Notes: generated by a model not told the origin, from the letters alone. Numbered from the stretch's first letter, positions 9,009 to 17,688 are shown. The stretch is DNA of 64,000 nt from Phycisphaerales bacterium (GCA_029260455.1 JAJDDF010000012.1:62001-126000), one strand, 5' to 3'. Translations and numbers: made by a program.

Positions 9009-10727
9009 ATGTCTACCAACACACCGGAAACAACTCGCGATCTGTCCCGCAGGGAGTTCATGCTTGCCACTGCCGGGGCTGCGGCTGCTGCTGGCGCAAT
9101 GGCGCACGGCGTGCGCGCCCAGCCCGCCGACGGCGCCTTTGACTATGACTTCCCCTATTCATCGCAGCGCATGCCTGTGCTGGCGCGCAACTGCGTGGCG
9201 ACGAGTCAACCGCTTGCCGCGCAGGCAGGGCTCGAAATGTTGCGCAAGGGCGGCAATGCGATTGACGCCGCGGTTGCGACGGCGGCGGCGCTCACGGTCG
9301 TCGAGCCGTGCAGCAATGGCATCGGCTCTGACAACTTCGCGCTGATCTGGAGCAAGGGCAAGCTGCATGGACTCAATGCGTCCGGGCGCTCGCCCAAGGC
9401 GCTCAAACGCGAGCGCTACGACGGCATGGATTCGATTCCGCTGTATGGCTGGGACGCCGTGACGACACCCGGCGCGGTGTCCGGCTGGGCGGCGGCCATT
9501 GAACGCTTCGGATCACTGCCGATGACGACCGTGCTCGAACCGGCGATTCGCTACGCGCGCGAGGGCTATCTCGTGTCGCCCGGCGTAGGCGAATCTTGGT
9601 CCCGTGGGCACGGGCACTACAAAGGTGAAGCGAAGTTTGATGCGTGGCAGCAGACGTTTTGCCCGAAGGGACGAGCGCCGCGCATTGGCGAGCTCTGGCG
9701 CAGCGAAGATCACGCGCGCACGCTGGAGCGCATCGCGCAGACCAGTGGGCGCGATTTCTATGAAGGCGAGCTTGCCGATCGCATCGACAAAGCCGCCCGC
9801 GCTTTTGGGGGCGACCTGCGGGCTGCGGACCTTGCAGCACACGCCGCCGAGTGGGTCGAGCCGATTTCGATTGACTATCAGGGTGTGCACTTGCATGAGA
9901 TTCCACCCAATGGGCAAGGTCTTGCCGCCCTCATGATGCTCGGCATCCTCCGGCACTTTGATGTGGCATCGCTGCCGCCCGATTCGGTCGAGAGCCTGCA
10001 TCTGCAAATCGAGGCGATGAAGTTGGCCTTTGCTGATGGGCATCGGTATATCGCGGACCCTGCGCACATGGACCGCACGGTCGAATCGCTGCTTGATCGC
10101 GATTATCTCAAGAGCCGTGCTGCGCTGATCGATCGGTCGCGCGCCACCGACTTCAAGCACGGCACACCCAAGGATGGCGGCACGGTGCTTCTGACCACCG
10201 CGGATGCCAAGGGCAATATGGTGTCGTGGATTCAATCGAACTACACCGGCTTCGGTTCGGGCATGGTTGTGCCGGGCACGGGGATTGCGCTGCAAAACCG
10301 AGGCGGCTGCTTCACGCTCGAGCGCGGGCATCCCAACGAGATCGGCCCCAACAAGCGGCCCTACCACACGATCATTCCCGGGTTTGTCACACGCGGGGGT
10401 AACCCACTCATGGCGTTCGGCGTGATGGGGGGGTACATGCAGCCGCAGGGGCATGCGCAGGTGATCACGCGGCTTGTTGACTCGAAGCAGAATCCGCAGG
10501 CCGCGCTCGATGCGCCACGCTGGCAAGTCACCGAGGGACTTGGCGTGAGCTTCGAGCCGGGCTTTGATGCGTCAACCTATGACACCCTGAAAGGCATGGG
10601 GCACAACCTGCGCACCACCGGCACGCGCAATGCCTACTTCGGGCGCGGGCAGGCGATCTATAAGCTCGAAGATGGCTACCTGGCTGCGAGTGACCTCCGC
10701 GCCGATGGGCAGGCGGTGGGGTTTTAA
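9009..10727 (+). CDS. Tat-exported gamma-glutamyltransferase family protein
   Basis: A 572-residue Ntn-hydrolase of the gamma-glutamyltransferase family, which autoprocesses into two subunits and hydrolyses or transfers gamma-glutamyl groups (for example from glutathione). The N terminus has a twin-arginine signal: SRREFM near residue 13, then an alanine-rich hydrophobic stretch and a GVRAQ cleavage-like end. The predicted nucleophile is the threonine of GGTVLLTTAD at about residue 392; downstream SGMVVPGTGIALQNRG is the family's substrate-binding region. The sequence around the nucleophile looks like the YwrD-like branch rather than classical Ggt (no TTHFS). The ribosome binding site AAGGA lies eight bases before the ATG. 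It follows the kinase gene closely. Converging transcription meets the DUF1684 gene across a pair of hairpins. Confidence 0.88.
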   Translation: MSTNTPETTRDLSRREFMLATAGAAAAAGAMAHGVRAQPADGAFDYDFPYSSQRMPVLARNCVATSQPLAAQAGLEMLRKGGNAIDAAVATAAALTVVEPCSNGIGSDNFALIWSKGKLHGLNASGRSPKALKRERYDGMDSIPLYGWDAVTTPGAVSGWAAAIERFGSLPMTTVLEPAIRYAREGYLVSPGVGESWSRGHGHYKGEAKFDAWQQTFCPKGRAPRIGELWRSEDHARTLERIAQTSGRDFYEGELADRIDKAARAFGGDLRAADLAAHAAEWVEPISIDYQGVHLHEIPPNGQGLAALMMLGILRHFDVASLPPDSVESLHLQIEAMKLAFADGHRYIADPAHMDRTVESLLDRDYLKSRAALIDRSRATDFKHGTPKDGGTVLLTTADAKGNMVSWIQSNYTGFGSGMVVPGTGIALQNRGGCFTLERGHPNEIGPNKRPYHTIIPGFVTRGGNPLMAFGVMGGYMQPQGHAQVITRLVDSKQNPQAALDAPRWQVTEGLGVSFEPGFDASTYDTLKGMGHNLRTTGTRNAYFGRGQAIYKLEDGYLAASDLRADGQAVGF

Positions 10728-10736
10728 TTCGGGTGG

Positions 10737-10806
10737 CCGGGCTTGCTTGTCAAGCCCGGTCTGAGTGATGTGCACTCTTGCGCTCCCGGTTTGCAAGCAA
10801 ACCGGG
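10737..10806. terminator. Two palindromic repeats between convergent genes
   Basis: CCGGGCTTG/CAAGCCCGG (10737-10759, 5-nt loop) and CCCGGTTTGC/GCAAACCGGG (10785-10806, 2-nt loop) are two members of the same repeat family, in opposite orientation, with GGTGGCC/GGCCACC on their outer sides. They lie between the stops of the plus ggt gene and the minus DUF1684 gene and would act as a bidirectional terminator in RNA. No T-tract follows, so termination is inferred from the stems alone. Confidence 0.6.
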
Positions 10807-10826
10807 CCACCCATCAACCCAAGAAA

Positions 10827-11711
10827 TCAGTAATTCGGCGTGTACTTCTCCCCCGCCCTAACCCCCACGGTCAACGTGTTGCCCGCAGGCGGCAAGGGAC
10901 ACGTCGCAAACGCGGTGAACGCACACATCGGATTGTGGGCCATGTTGAAATCAAGCAGCACGTTGCCATCTGCATCAGGATCGTCGGTATCCAGGAAACG
11001 CCCGCCGGGATAGGTGCCATTGCCATTGGTGGCATCGCCAAAGACGATGAACAAGCCGCCATTGGACGAAATCGTTGGCGTCAATCGCAGCTCTTCGCCG
11101 CCAAGTTCAAACACCAACACACCCGGCGAAGGTGATGTTTCAACCAGCCCCAGCACGGTCGGCACACCAAGATCGCTCTCCTGCGGCACAAGTTTCGCCG
11201 TCACGCGCCACTTGTCCTTGACCGCATAGCGATCGACGCCTTTGAAGTGAGCAAGCGTCTCGGCATTGCGATTCTTGACGCGCAGGAAGAGTTCCCCGCC
11301 ATCGCCGCGCTTGATCACATGGAACAGATGCGGCCCCGACATGAGCACCGTCGGCGATCCGTCCGTATCGATCACCATCGTCGTCTTCTGCACACGACCA
11401 CTTTCTTCACCAAAGCGCTCGACCACGGCGCCGCGATCCGCAGTGAAGGTGACGCTGTCGCCAATCACATCGAGCACACCAAGCCGCGCGGAGGCGCCAT
11501 TTAGGACGATGTCCGCGCCCGACAAGCCGCCGATCGACTGCTGGCCTTGCTTCAGTTCGTGCAAGCCCACAAGGGTGAGCCAGCCGGTTTCGCTGCGAAG
11601 CCCGGCCTCGCGCTTCGCGGACCAGGCATCAACTTTCGACACCCATGCTGCATCTTGCACCGCGCAGCCTCCCATCCCAAGTACGACAAGTCCGGCCAAT
11701 AGCTTCTTCAT
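10827..11711 (-). CDS. DUF1684 family lipoprotein
   Basis: A protein of 294 residues. Family marks are TGWLTLVGLHELKQG near the N-terminal third and the conserved C-terminal block NPMCAFTAFATCPLPPAGN ending in VRAGEKY, both typical of DUF1684. The start at ATG 11711 (MKKLLAGLVVLGMGGCA) gives a short lipoprotein signal with a GGC lipobox at about residue 14; the longer open frame to 11780 would overlap the divergent ligase gene's promoter. The function of DUF1684 proteins is unknown. The gene is monocistronic by context: convergent with ggt on one side, divergent from the ligase gene on the other. Confidence 0.85.
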   Translation of the reverse strand: MKKLLAGLVVLGMGGCAVQDAAWVSKVDAWSAKREAGLRSETGWLTLVGLHELKQGQQSIGGLSGADIVLNGASARLGVLDVIGDSVTFTADRGAVVERFGEESGRVQKTTMVIDTDGSPTVLMSGPHLFHVIKRGDGGELFLRVKNRNAETLAHFKGVDRYAVKDKWRVTAKLVPQESDLGVPTVLGLVETSPSPGVLVFELGGEELRLTPTISSNGGLFIVFGDATNGNGTYPGGRFLDTDDPDADGNVLLDFNMAHNPMCAFTAFATCPLPPAGNTLTVGVRAGEKYTPNY

Positions 11712-11752
11712 ACTGCCCAGCATAGCAGCGTCCAACCCTGACCCCCGAATCG

Positions 11753-11758
11753 CTATGA
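11753..11758 (+). promoter_or_regulatory. Possible -10 box for the CoA-ligase operon
   Basis: TATGAT at 11753-11758 lies 41 nt before the GTG start at 11800, inside the 88-nt divergent gap. No good -35 hexamer is visible, so this is a weak call. Confidence 0.3.
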
Positions 11759-11799
11759 TGTTCGGCCCGCCAGCAGCCATGGCGGCAATGGGGACCAGC

Positions 11800-13332
11800 G
11801 TGGCGAGACTTCATGAATATCAAGGCAAGGCGCTCCTCAAAGAGCACGGCATCGCGGTGCCCAAGGGCAGCGTTGCATCAAGCCCCGCAGAAGCAGAGCG
11901 CATTGCGCGCGAGCTTGGCGGACCGGTCGTACTCAAGATTCAAGCGTGGACGACGGGACGCGCGGCAATCGGCGGCGTCAAGTTCGCCGACACACCCGAA
12001 GAAGCGGCGATTGCGACGAAGGAACTGCTCGACATTACCGTCGGAAATTTCCCTGTCGAGCAGGTGCTTGTCGAAGAGAAGATTGCCATCAAGCATGAAC
12101 TGTTTGTTTCACTCACCGTCGATGATGCTGCCCGCGCCCCGATGATCCTGCTTGCCCTCGAAGGCGGCACGGGCATCGAAGACCGTGCGGGTGATGTTGC
12201 CAAGCTGCCTGTGCATGTGCGCGATGGCGTCGACCGGGACTCCCTTGACCACGCCATCGGCAATTCATCACTCCCCAAAGCACAACACGCGCCGCTCGCC
12301 GAGGCGGTTGCCTCCATTGCCACAGTCGCGAAGTCAGTCGAAGCGCGCTCCGTCGAAATCAATCCGCTCGTGGTCACCGATGACGGCCGCGTGATGGCTG
12401 CGGACTGCCGCATGACTGTGGATGACTACGCCGTGTTTCGTCATCCCGAGCTTGGCATTGATATCGCCCGCGAACTCGACCACCCCCCCACCGCGCTCGA
12501 GCGCATCGCCTACCACGTCGAAGAAGCCGACCATCGCGGCACCTTCTACTTCGCGCAGCTCAATACGAAACCCGACGCGGGCAGCAAAGGCCTTGTCGGT
12601 TTTCACGGCGCGGGCGGCGGCGGCAGCATGATGTCGATGGACGCCATCACAAACGTTGGCTTCACCATCGCCAACTTCACCGACACATCGGGCAATCCAT
12701 CGGCCGCCAAGGTCTACCGCGCCGCGCGCATCATCTTGAGCCAACCCGACCTCTGCGGCTATTTCGGCTCGGGCTCGGGCGTCGCAAGCCAGGAACAGTT
12801 CTGGAGCGCGTACGGCCTCGCCAAAGCGTTCTGGGAATTGGAACTATCTATACCCGCCGTCATTCGCCTGGGCGGCAACTCCGAAGACCGCGCCATCGAC
12901 ATCTTGCAAGACGCATGCACAGACCTGCCGGCGGCCATCGAAGGCTATCGCAAGGATGACACACCGGGCGTGATCGGCCAGCGCTTCGCCTCACTCGTCA
13001 TCGCTGCAAGTGCGACATGGCAACCGCGCTCGCCGCGCAAGCCTTCGTTTGTCGGCACTTCAGGCGCAACATCCTTCGCGATCACCGGCGGCACGGTGTG
13101 GATTGATACGCCGCGATGGAACGATGCATTGCCAACTGTTCAAGAATTCGCACCGGGGCTGTTCGACGCCGACACAAGCGCGCCGACACTCGCCATAGAT
13201 GCCGAGGCCTTCGCCGGCAAGGACAGCGAACTTATTGCGTGCGAAGTCGAATGCCGACGCCGCGGCTGCGATGCTGTGTTTGTTGAACTCGACATCCCCG
13301 GCCTCACCGAAGTCGCGGGAGGCGCGCACTAA
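11800..13332 (+). CDS. ATP-grasp CoA-ligase beta subunit (succinyl-/citryl-CoA synthetase type)
   Basis: A 510-residue homologue of SucC/CcsA: the nucleotide-binding half of an acid-CoA ligase. It begins ARLHEYQGKALLKEHGI, the classic ATP-grasp start, with KIQAWTTGRAAIGGVKF and EINPLVVTDDG further on. The GTG at 11800 is chosen because GGGGA lies five bases upstream and the family starts there; an ATG at 11779 is an alternative. SucC is usually about 390 residues. This protein has an extra C-terminal part of about 110 residues (after NSEDRAIDILQDA and GVIGQRFASL) that I do not recognise. The alpha subunit gene follows after 3 nt. A citryl-CoA lyase gene downstream suggests citrate, not succinate, as substrate; that is inference from context. 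Confidence 0.8.
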   Translation: MARLHEYQGKALLKEHGIAVPKGSVASSPAEAERIARELGGPVVLKIQAWTTGRAAIGGVKFADTPEEAAIATKELLDITVGNFPVEQVLVEEKIAIKHELFVSLTVDDAARAPMILLALEGGTGIEDRAGDVAKLPVHVRDGVDRDSLDHAIGNSSLPKAQHAPLAEAVASIATVAKSVEARSVEINPLVVTDDGRVMAADCRMTVDDYAVFRHPELGIDIARELDHPPTALERIAYHVEEADHRGTFYFAQLNTKPDAGSKGLVGFHGAGGGGSMMSMDAITNVGFTIANFTDTSGNPSAAKVYRAARIILSQPDLCGYFGSGSGVASQEQFWSAYGLAKAFWELELSIPAVIRLGGNSEDRAIDILQDACTDLPAAIEGYRKDDTPGVIGQRFASLVIAASATWQPRSPRKPSFVGTSGATSFAITGGTVWIDTPRWNDALPTVQEFAPGLFDADTSAPTLAIDAEAFAGKDSELIACEVECRRRGCDAVFVELDIPGLTEVAGGAH

Positions 13333-13335
13333 ATC

Positions 13336-14250
13336 ATGGCCATCATCATCGACGAAACAAAACGCGTTTGCATTCAAGGCATCACCGGGCGCGAAGGCCG
13401 TGCGCGAGCCGCCCTCATGCTTGGGTACGGCACCAACGTCGTCGCGGGCGTCACGCCCAAGAAAGCCGGCGAAGAAGTCCTCGGCGTACCCGTGTTTGAC
13501 TCAGTCAAAGACGCCGTCACCGCCACCGGCGGCATCGACATCTCCGTCATTCTCGTGCCGGCGAAGTTCGTCAAGTCCGCGGCACTCGAAGCAATCGGCG
13601 CAGGCGTGAAGCTCCTGCTCATCGTGCCCGATCGCGTACCCATGTGGGATGCAATGGAAATCGCAGACGCCGCGAAAACCGCCGGCGCACAGTTCATCGG
13701 CCCCAACACACTTGGCGTGTTGTCACCCGGGCGCGCAGTGATCGGCATGATGGGCGGCAAAGCCGAATCCGCCAAAGCATGGTTCAAACCCGGGCCCGTC
13801 GGCGTCATCTCGCGCTCCGGCGGCATGAGCAGTTCCACCGCCTATTACCTTGGCAAAGCGGGCATCGGCATCTCGACCATCGTGCACGTCGGCGGCGACA
13901 GCGTGCTTGGCATGCGCATCCCCGATGTCGCGCTGCAATTCGAAAACGATCCCGACACCCACGCGATTGTCATCTTTGGCGAGATTGGCGGCTCGATGGA
14001 AGAAGACCTCGCGGCCCTCATGACCGCCGGCAAAGTCACCAAGCCCGTCGTCGCGTACATCGGCGGTAAAGCAGCCAAAGAAGGCACGCGCTTCAGCCAC
14101 GCCGGCGCGATCATCGAAGGCAATCGCGGTACGCACATCTCCAAGACCACCGCGCTGCGCAACGCCGGTGCGATCGTGGTCGATGGCTTTGGCGACTTGC
14201 CCGAAGCGGCGAAGAAGGCGCTGGAGAGCACTTCCGTTAGGTCTATGTAA
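13336..14250 (+). CDS. CoA-ligase alpha subunit (succinyl-/citryl-CoA synthetase type)
   Basis: The 304-residue CoA-binding and phosphohistidine subunit paired with the upstream ATP-grasp protein. The Rossmann CoA site is VCIQGITGREGRARA near residue 10, VGVISRSGGMSSS lies near residue 155, and the catalytic histidine is in FSHAGAI near residue 256 (SucD has GHAGAI). Length is normal for SucD. The intersubunit gap of three bases implies translational coupling. The acid substrate could be succinate, citrate or malate; malate is less likely because the lyase downstream has the citrate synthase fold and is not a HpcH/CitE malyl-CoA lyase. Confidence 0.82.
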   Translation: MAIIIDETKRVCIQGITGREGRARAALMLGYGTNVVAGVTPKKAGEEVLGVPVFDSVKDAVTATGGIDISVILVPAKFVKSAALEAIGAGVKLLLIVPDRVPMWDAMEIADAAKTAGAQFIGPNTLGVLSPGRAVIGMMGGKAESAKAWFKPGPVGVISRSGGMSSSTAYYLGKAGIGISTIVHVGGDSVLGMRIPDVALQFENDPDTHAIVIFGEIGGSMEEDLAALMTAGKVTKPVVAYIGGKAAKEGTRFSHAGAIIEGNRGTHISKTTALRNAGAIVVDGFGDLPEAAKKALESTSVRSM

Positions 14251-14278
14251 GATGGTTGCCTAGCAATAAGGAGGGATC

Positions 14279-15340
14279 ATGGAACTCTTTGAACGGCTGG
14301 CAACGGTGGCTGATCGGGCTCGCGAGCTTGAAGGGCAATTGCAAACGGAGGAGGCAACGAAGAATGCACTGATTCTCCCGTTTCTCCGAGCCCTGGGGTA
14401 CGACCCTTTTGACCCGCATGAGGTAAATCCCGAATTCACTGCCGATGTCGGGATCAAGAGGAACGAGAAGGTTGACTACGCAATCTGTCTCGAGGGCGAG
14501 CCAGTCATTCTCGTCGAGTGCAAGTGTCAGGGCACAAACCTTGCGCGATATAGCTCTCAACTCTTTCGCTACTTCAGCGTCACACCTGCGCGGGTTGCGA
14601 TTCTGACTGATGGACTCACTTATCGCTTTTACTCTGATTTGGTTCTGCCAAACAAGCTGGATGAGACACCCTTTCTCGACGTTCGCCTCGAGAATGTCAC
14701 CGCGGAGGAAGCGGAGCAGCTCGCCTGGTTCTCCAAGGCACTGTTCAACATTGATTCCATATTGAGCGTGGCGGAAGATCTGCGATATAGCAAGGCAATT
14801 CGGGATCACTTTGGCAATTTGATTGCCGAACCCACTGACGACTTCTTGAAGATGCTCATTGAACCCGTTTATCAAGGCCGCTTTAGAAGCAGCGTGCTTG
14901 AGCAATACCGTCCCATCGTTGTGCGAGCGATCAACCAACACCTTGCGTCTCTTGTCGAACGCCGCCTCAACCGGGCCCTAGGTTCTGGCGCCAACACTAC
15001 AAGTGCGGCGGAACCAGACCCTTCGTCTCAGATCCAAGAGGACGAGGGTGAGGTAACGACTATGGAAGAAATACAGGGCTTCTGCACCGTGAAGGCGATT
15101 CTTGCAGGACAAATCTCACCCTCACGCATTGCCGCGCGCGATGTGCAGAGCTATTTTGGCATCCTACTTGACGACAACAATCGGAAGCCGATTTGCCGAC
15201 TCTGGTTCAATCGGTCGCAGAAGTACTTGGGTGTGTTCGACAACGACAAGAAGGAAACACGAGTACCCATCGAATCCGTTGACGATCTTTTCAATCATGC
15301 TGATCAAATTCGCGAGTCTTTAGCCCATGCCCTCAGCTGA
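14279..15340 (+). CDS. Orphan HsdR N-terminal-like nuclease-domain protein
   Basis: A 353-residue protein whose first half matches the type I restriction R-subunit N-terminal domain (HSDR_N): VDYAICLEGEPVILVECKCQG near residue 60-80 supplies a D...ExK-type nuclease core. There is no helicase part and no hsdM or hsdS nearby. The second half (after about residue 240) has a short FILL/LLDDNNRKPICRLWFN beta segment and no known domain. The ribosome binding site GGAGG lies close to the ATG. Base composition is visibly lower in GC than the flanking ligase and lyase genes, suggesting acquisition. It sits inside the ligase-lyase operon and its last 14 nt overlap the start of the lyase gene, so its translation may be coupled. 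Whether it is defensive or regulatory is unknown. Confidence 0.72.
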   Translation: MELFERLATVADRARELEGQLQTEEATKNALILPFLRALGYDPFDPHEVNPEFTADVGIKRNEKVDYAICLEGEPVILVECKCQGTNLARYSSQLFRYFSVTPARVAILTDGLTYRFYSDLVLPNKLDETPFLDVRLENVTAEEAEQLAWFSKALFNIDSILSVAEDLRYSKAIRDHFGNLIAEPTDDFLKMLIEPVYQGRFRSSVLEQYRPIVVRAINQHLASLVERRLNRALGSGANTTSAAEPDPSSQIQEDEGEVTTMEEIQGFCTVKAILAGQISPSRIAARDVQSYFGILLDDNNRKPICRLWFNRSQKYLGVFDNDKKETRVPIESVDDLFNHADQIRESLAHALS

Positions 15341-16112
15341 CCCCTGGCCCACCGCCATCACATCCATCAAGCCCAACGAAGTGCGCGTGCGCGGCTATGA
15401 CATCGCCGATCTCATGGGGCGCGTGTCATTCGGGGCCGCGGTCTATCTGATTCTGCGCGGCGAACTGCCCATCGAGCCCATCGGGCGGCTCATGGACGCG
15501 ATCATCGTTTCTTCTATCGATCACGGCGCCACGCCGCCCAGCGTGCTCACGGCGCGCACGGTGGCCTCGACCGGCGCCACACTCAGCGCCTCGGTCTCGG
15601 GCGGCATCAGTGCGATCAACAAGCACCACGGCGGGGCGATCGAAGACTGCGCACGACATCTTGGCACCATCGCCGAGCGCGCGGGGGCGAATGCGGATGA
15701 CGCTGCGATGCAAGCTGCTGCGAGTGCCTATCTCGACGAGCTCAAAGCCCAGAAGCAGCGCATGGCGGGCTTTGGCCATCGCGTGCACACCGCCGACCCG
15801 CGCACGGCACGGCTGTTCGAGCTTGCCGAGGCCGCGGGTGTCAATGGCCCGCACATCGCCGCCGCACGGGCCGTCGAACGCATCTTTGCTGACAAGGGCA
15901 AACCCCTGCCCATCAATGTCGATGGCGCGATCGGCGCGATCTTGGCCGAGCTTGGCTTCGACTCGGCCCACATGAACGGCATCTTCATGATCGCGCGCAC
16001 GCCGGGGCTCGTCGCACATGTTGTCGAAGAGCAAGCCCGCATGAAGCCGATGCGCAAGGTCGATCCGAACAATCACACTTACGACGGGCCTTCGCCGCGC
16101 AAACTGCCATGA
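15327..16112 (+). CDS. ccl: Citryl-CoA lyase (citrate synthase-fold)
   Basis: A 261-residue member of the short citrate synthase superfamily branch that cleaves citryl-CoA into acetyl-CoA and oxaloacetate. Catalytic elements are visible: HHGGA near residue 99, GFGHRVH near 151 and NVDGAIGAIL near 198, matching the two histidines and aspartate of citrate synthase. Full-length citrate synthases have about 370-430 residues; the short length and the WPTAITSIKPNEVRVRGYDI start are typical of stand-alone Ccl and the C-terminal domain of ATP-citrate lyase. It follows the CoA-ligase pair (with one gene inserted), which would provide citryl-CoA, as CcsA/CcsB/Ccl do in Hydrogenobacter. The start overlaps the end of the preceding gene by 14 nt. 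Other possible substrates are methylcitryl- or homocitryl-CoA. Confidence 0.85.
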   Translation: MPSADPWPTAITSIKPNEVRVRGYDIADLMGRVSFGAAVYLILRGELPIEPIGRLMDAIIVSSIDHGATPPSVLTARTVASTGATLSASVSGGISAINKHHGGAIEDCARHLGTIAERAGANADDAAMQAAASAYLDELKAQKQRMAGFGHRVHTADPRTARLFELAEAAGVNGPHIAAARAVERIFADKGKPLPINVDGAIGAILAELGFDSAHMNGIFMIARTPGLVAHVVEEQARMKPMRKVDPNNHTYDGPSPRKLP

Positions 16113-16134
16113 CATATTCGCTGGAGAAAACCCC

Positions 16135-16716
16135 TTGAGTTACAGCACCAAAGACATCGCACAGCTCTTCCCGAACCTCATGGATATCAAAGACGCCGCA
16201 TTGCGCGACAACGTCGCCGCGGTCTGGAACGAAGCGCTCACGACCGGCTGCGGCGGCAAAGGCTGGTCCACCGATGAACTCCGCGCAGTCCCCTTCACAC
16301 TCCTCGCCGGCGACATCGACCTGCGCTACATCGAACACCTCAACAGTTGCTGCAAACAGTGCATCGCGATTGCAAAGGTGCTAGGCGAAGTCTTTGGCGA
16401 TCGCGTCCCGATCAATCTCGACCATCTCATCGCGGGGTCGCTGCTCGCCGACGTCGGCAAGCCCCTCGAGTTCGACAAGGACGCGCGCGGCAACGTCATC
16501 AAGGGCTTCTATGGCGAAATGCTGCGCCACCCCTTCTCGGGCGTCGCCATGTGCTACAAGCACAACATCCCGCCCGAAGTGATGCACATCGTCGCGACCC
16601 ACTCGCACGAGGGCGAAAAAGTGCAACGCTCGATCGAGAGCATCATCTTCCACCACGCGGACTTCGTGGACTTTGATATTGCGAAGTATTTGGGGGCGAA
16701 GGCGGGGAAGAAGTAG
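16135..16716 (+). CDS. HD-domain-like protein with altered HD motif
   Basis: A 193-residue soluble protein with an HD-phosphohydrolase-like layout: IEHLNSCCKQC near residue 66, HLIAGSLLADVGKP near residue 98, HPFSGV near 130 and HHADFVDFD near 177. The doublet that gives the family its name is AD here instead of HD (LLADVGK where LLHDIGK is usual), so metal binding may be changed. The start is TTG at 16135, supported by GGAG nine bases upstream and the 22-nt gap to the lyase gene. It is probably co-transcribed with the lyase. It could be a regulator or a nucleotide hydrolase; the context of tricarboxylate enzymes gives no direct function. Confidence 0.7.
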   Translation: MSYSTKDIAQLFPNLMDIKDAALRDNVAAVWNEALTTGCGGKGWSTDELRAVPFTLLAGDIDLRYIEHLNSCCKQCIAIAKVLGEVFGDRVPINLDHLIAGSLLADVGKPLEFDKDARGNVIKGFYGEMLRHPFSGVAMCYKHNIPPEVMHIVATHSHEGEKVQRSIESIIFHHADFVDFDIAKYLGAKAGKK

Positions 16717-16728
16717 CTACTCGTCCTC

Positions 16729-16868
16729 GTGGGACAGGCGTCTCGCCTGTCGCTACTGACCTACTTTGGATCGGGTGCCGGGGTCTGAAGTCCGCGAAGG
16801 CCACGTTCTGCTCCCTCGCCCCGCTTGCGGGGAGAGGGTGGCCCGCCAACGGCGGGTCGGGTGAGGGG
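16729..16868. repeat. Cluster of three intergenic repeats
   Basis: GACAGGCG/CGCCTGTC hairpin at 16733-16751 (second copy at 18138-18156) comes first and may end the lyase/HD transcript. Next is an inverted GAACGTGGCC-type block (16775-16808), then an inverted CCCCTCACCC-type element (16810-16868). The order of the last two mirrors 5951-6050. Confidence 0.8.
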
Positions 16869-16955
16869 GATTATCGCCCTATTCCACTGTCGTAATGTCT
16901 AACGCGAAATCTGCCGATTGTGCTTTCTGAGAGACCCTTGGGGAGGAGGCTCAAT

Positions 16956-17312
16956 ATGAAGAAGCAGATCATCGTTGCTGCCGTCGTGGTGTCAGCAATA
17001 GCATCGTTGCTGGTGTCGCAACAGGCAACAGCGCAAGCTCGGCAAGCACACACAGCTTGGGAATATGGAGAATTAGTCATTCAAGGAGAGACGGCGTTCT
17101 TTGCGACTGAGGACGAGTTGCATGAACTGCACCCTCCAAAGAATCGGGAGTCTGGCAACACTTCCACGAGTTCGAACTGGGGGCGTGTGTACTACAAGAC
17201 GTCGGTAAAGCTATTCCACTTGAACAGACTCGGACAGGAAGGGTGGGAGATCATTTCGACATCCGCCATTGAGGATGGGTTCGCCTATACGACGCGCCGA
17301 GCCTTTCGGTGA
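16956..17312 (+). CDS. Small secreted DUF4177-like protein
   Basis: A 118-residue protein with a signal peptide (MKKQIIVAAVVVSAIASLLV, cleavage near ATAQA). The C-terminal part has LNRLGQEGWEIISTSAI, the hallmark of the small DUF4177 fold, whose function is unknown. The start at ATG 16956 has GGAGG ten bases upstream; the longer open frame from 16920 is not needed. A membrane protein gene follows after 12 nt. GC is lower than in the metabolic genes around it. Confidence 0.7.
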   Translation: MKKQIIVAAVVVSAIASLLVSQQATAQARQAHTAWEYGELVIQGETAFFATEDELHELHPPKNRESGNTSTSSNWGRVYYKTSVKLFHLNRLGQEGWEIISTSAIEDGFAYTTRRAFR

Positions 17313-17324
17313 AGCGAGGTTGAG

Positions 17325-17681
17325 ATGAACATTCTCCTGTACCTCGGTATCGCTTGCGTCGCGTGCTCTTTCGCCTCTTTCCCAGTTTACAATCTTCTCC
17401 TCGCATCATATGTGCCACAGCGCTATGCGCTGCTGAAGTCACAGGGTAGATACCGCGGGTTTCCTGATACTTGGGAAGAGTTCTACCGGCTTTGGCGAAA
17501 GCCCCTCTCAGACTTCGAGCGGGAGATTACGCAGCTCTCCGAGATGGAACCAAGACACATTCTCTACACAAGGTTCGTTGATCAGAAGCTGATGCCGTTT
17601 CCCATTGCATTTGTTGCAATGTGGTTGCTGCTGTTCGGCATTCTGCTACTTCTCGCTTGGGGCATTTCTCTGCTGTTCTAA
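17325..17681 (+). CDS. Small two-helix membrane protein
   Basis: A 118-residue protein with one N-terminal hydrophobic helix (ILLYLGIACVACSFASFPVY) and one C-terminal helix (FVAMWLLLFGILLLLAWGIS), separated by about 65 polar residues. No family is recognised. A GAGG ribosome binding site precedes the ATG. It forms a pair with the upstream DUF4177-like gene. Confidence 0.6.
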   Translation: MNILLYLGIACVACSFASFPVYNLLLASYVPQRYALLKSQGRYRGFPDTWEEFYRLWRKPLSDFEREITQLSEMEPRHILYTRFVDQKLMPFPIAFVAMWLLLFGILLLLAWGISLLF

Positions 17682-17688
17682 TAACCGG

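Noticed and set aside
9513-10526. 337-codon open frame antisense to the gamma-glutamyltransferase gene
   Set aside because: Shadow of a well-supported gene; no recognisable domain or ribosome binding site.
11800-14250. Plain succinyl-CoA synthetase (sucCD) call
   Set aside because: Possible, but the extra C-terminal domain and the citryl-CoA lyase downstream make a different acid substrate at least as likely, so no suc symbols were given.
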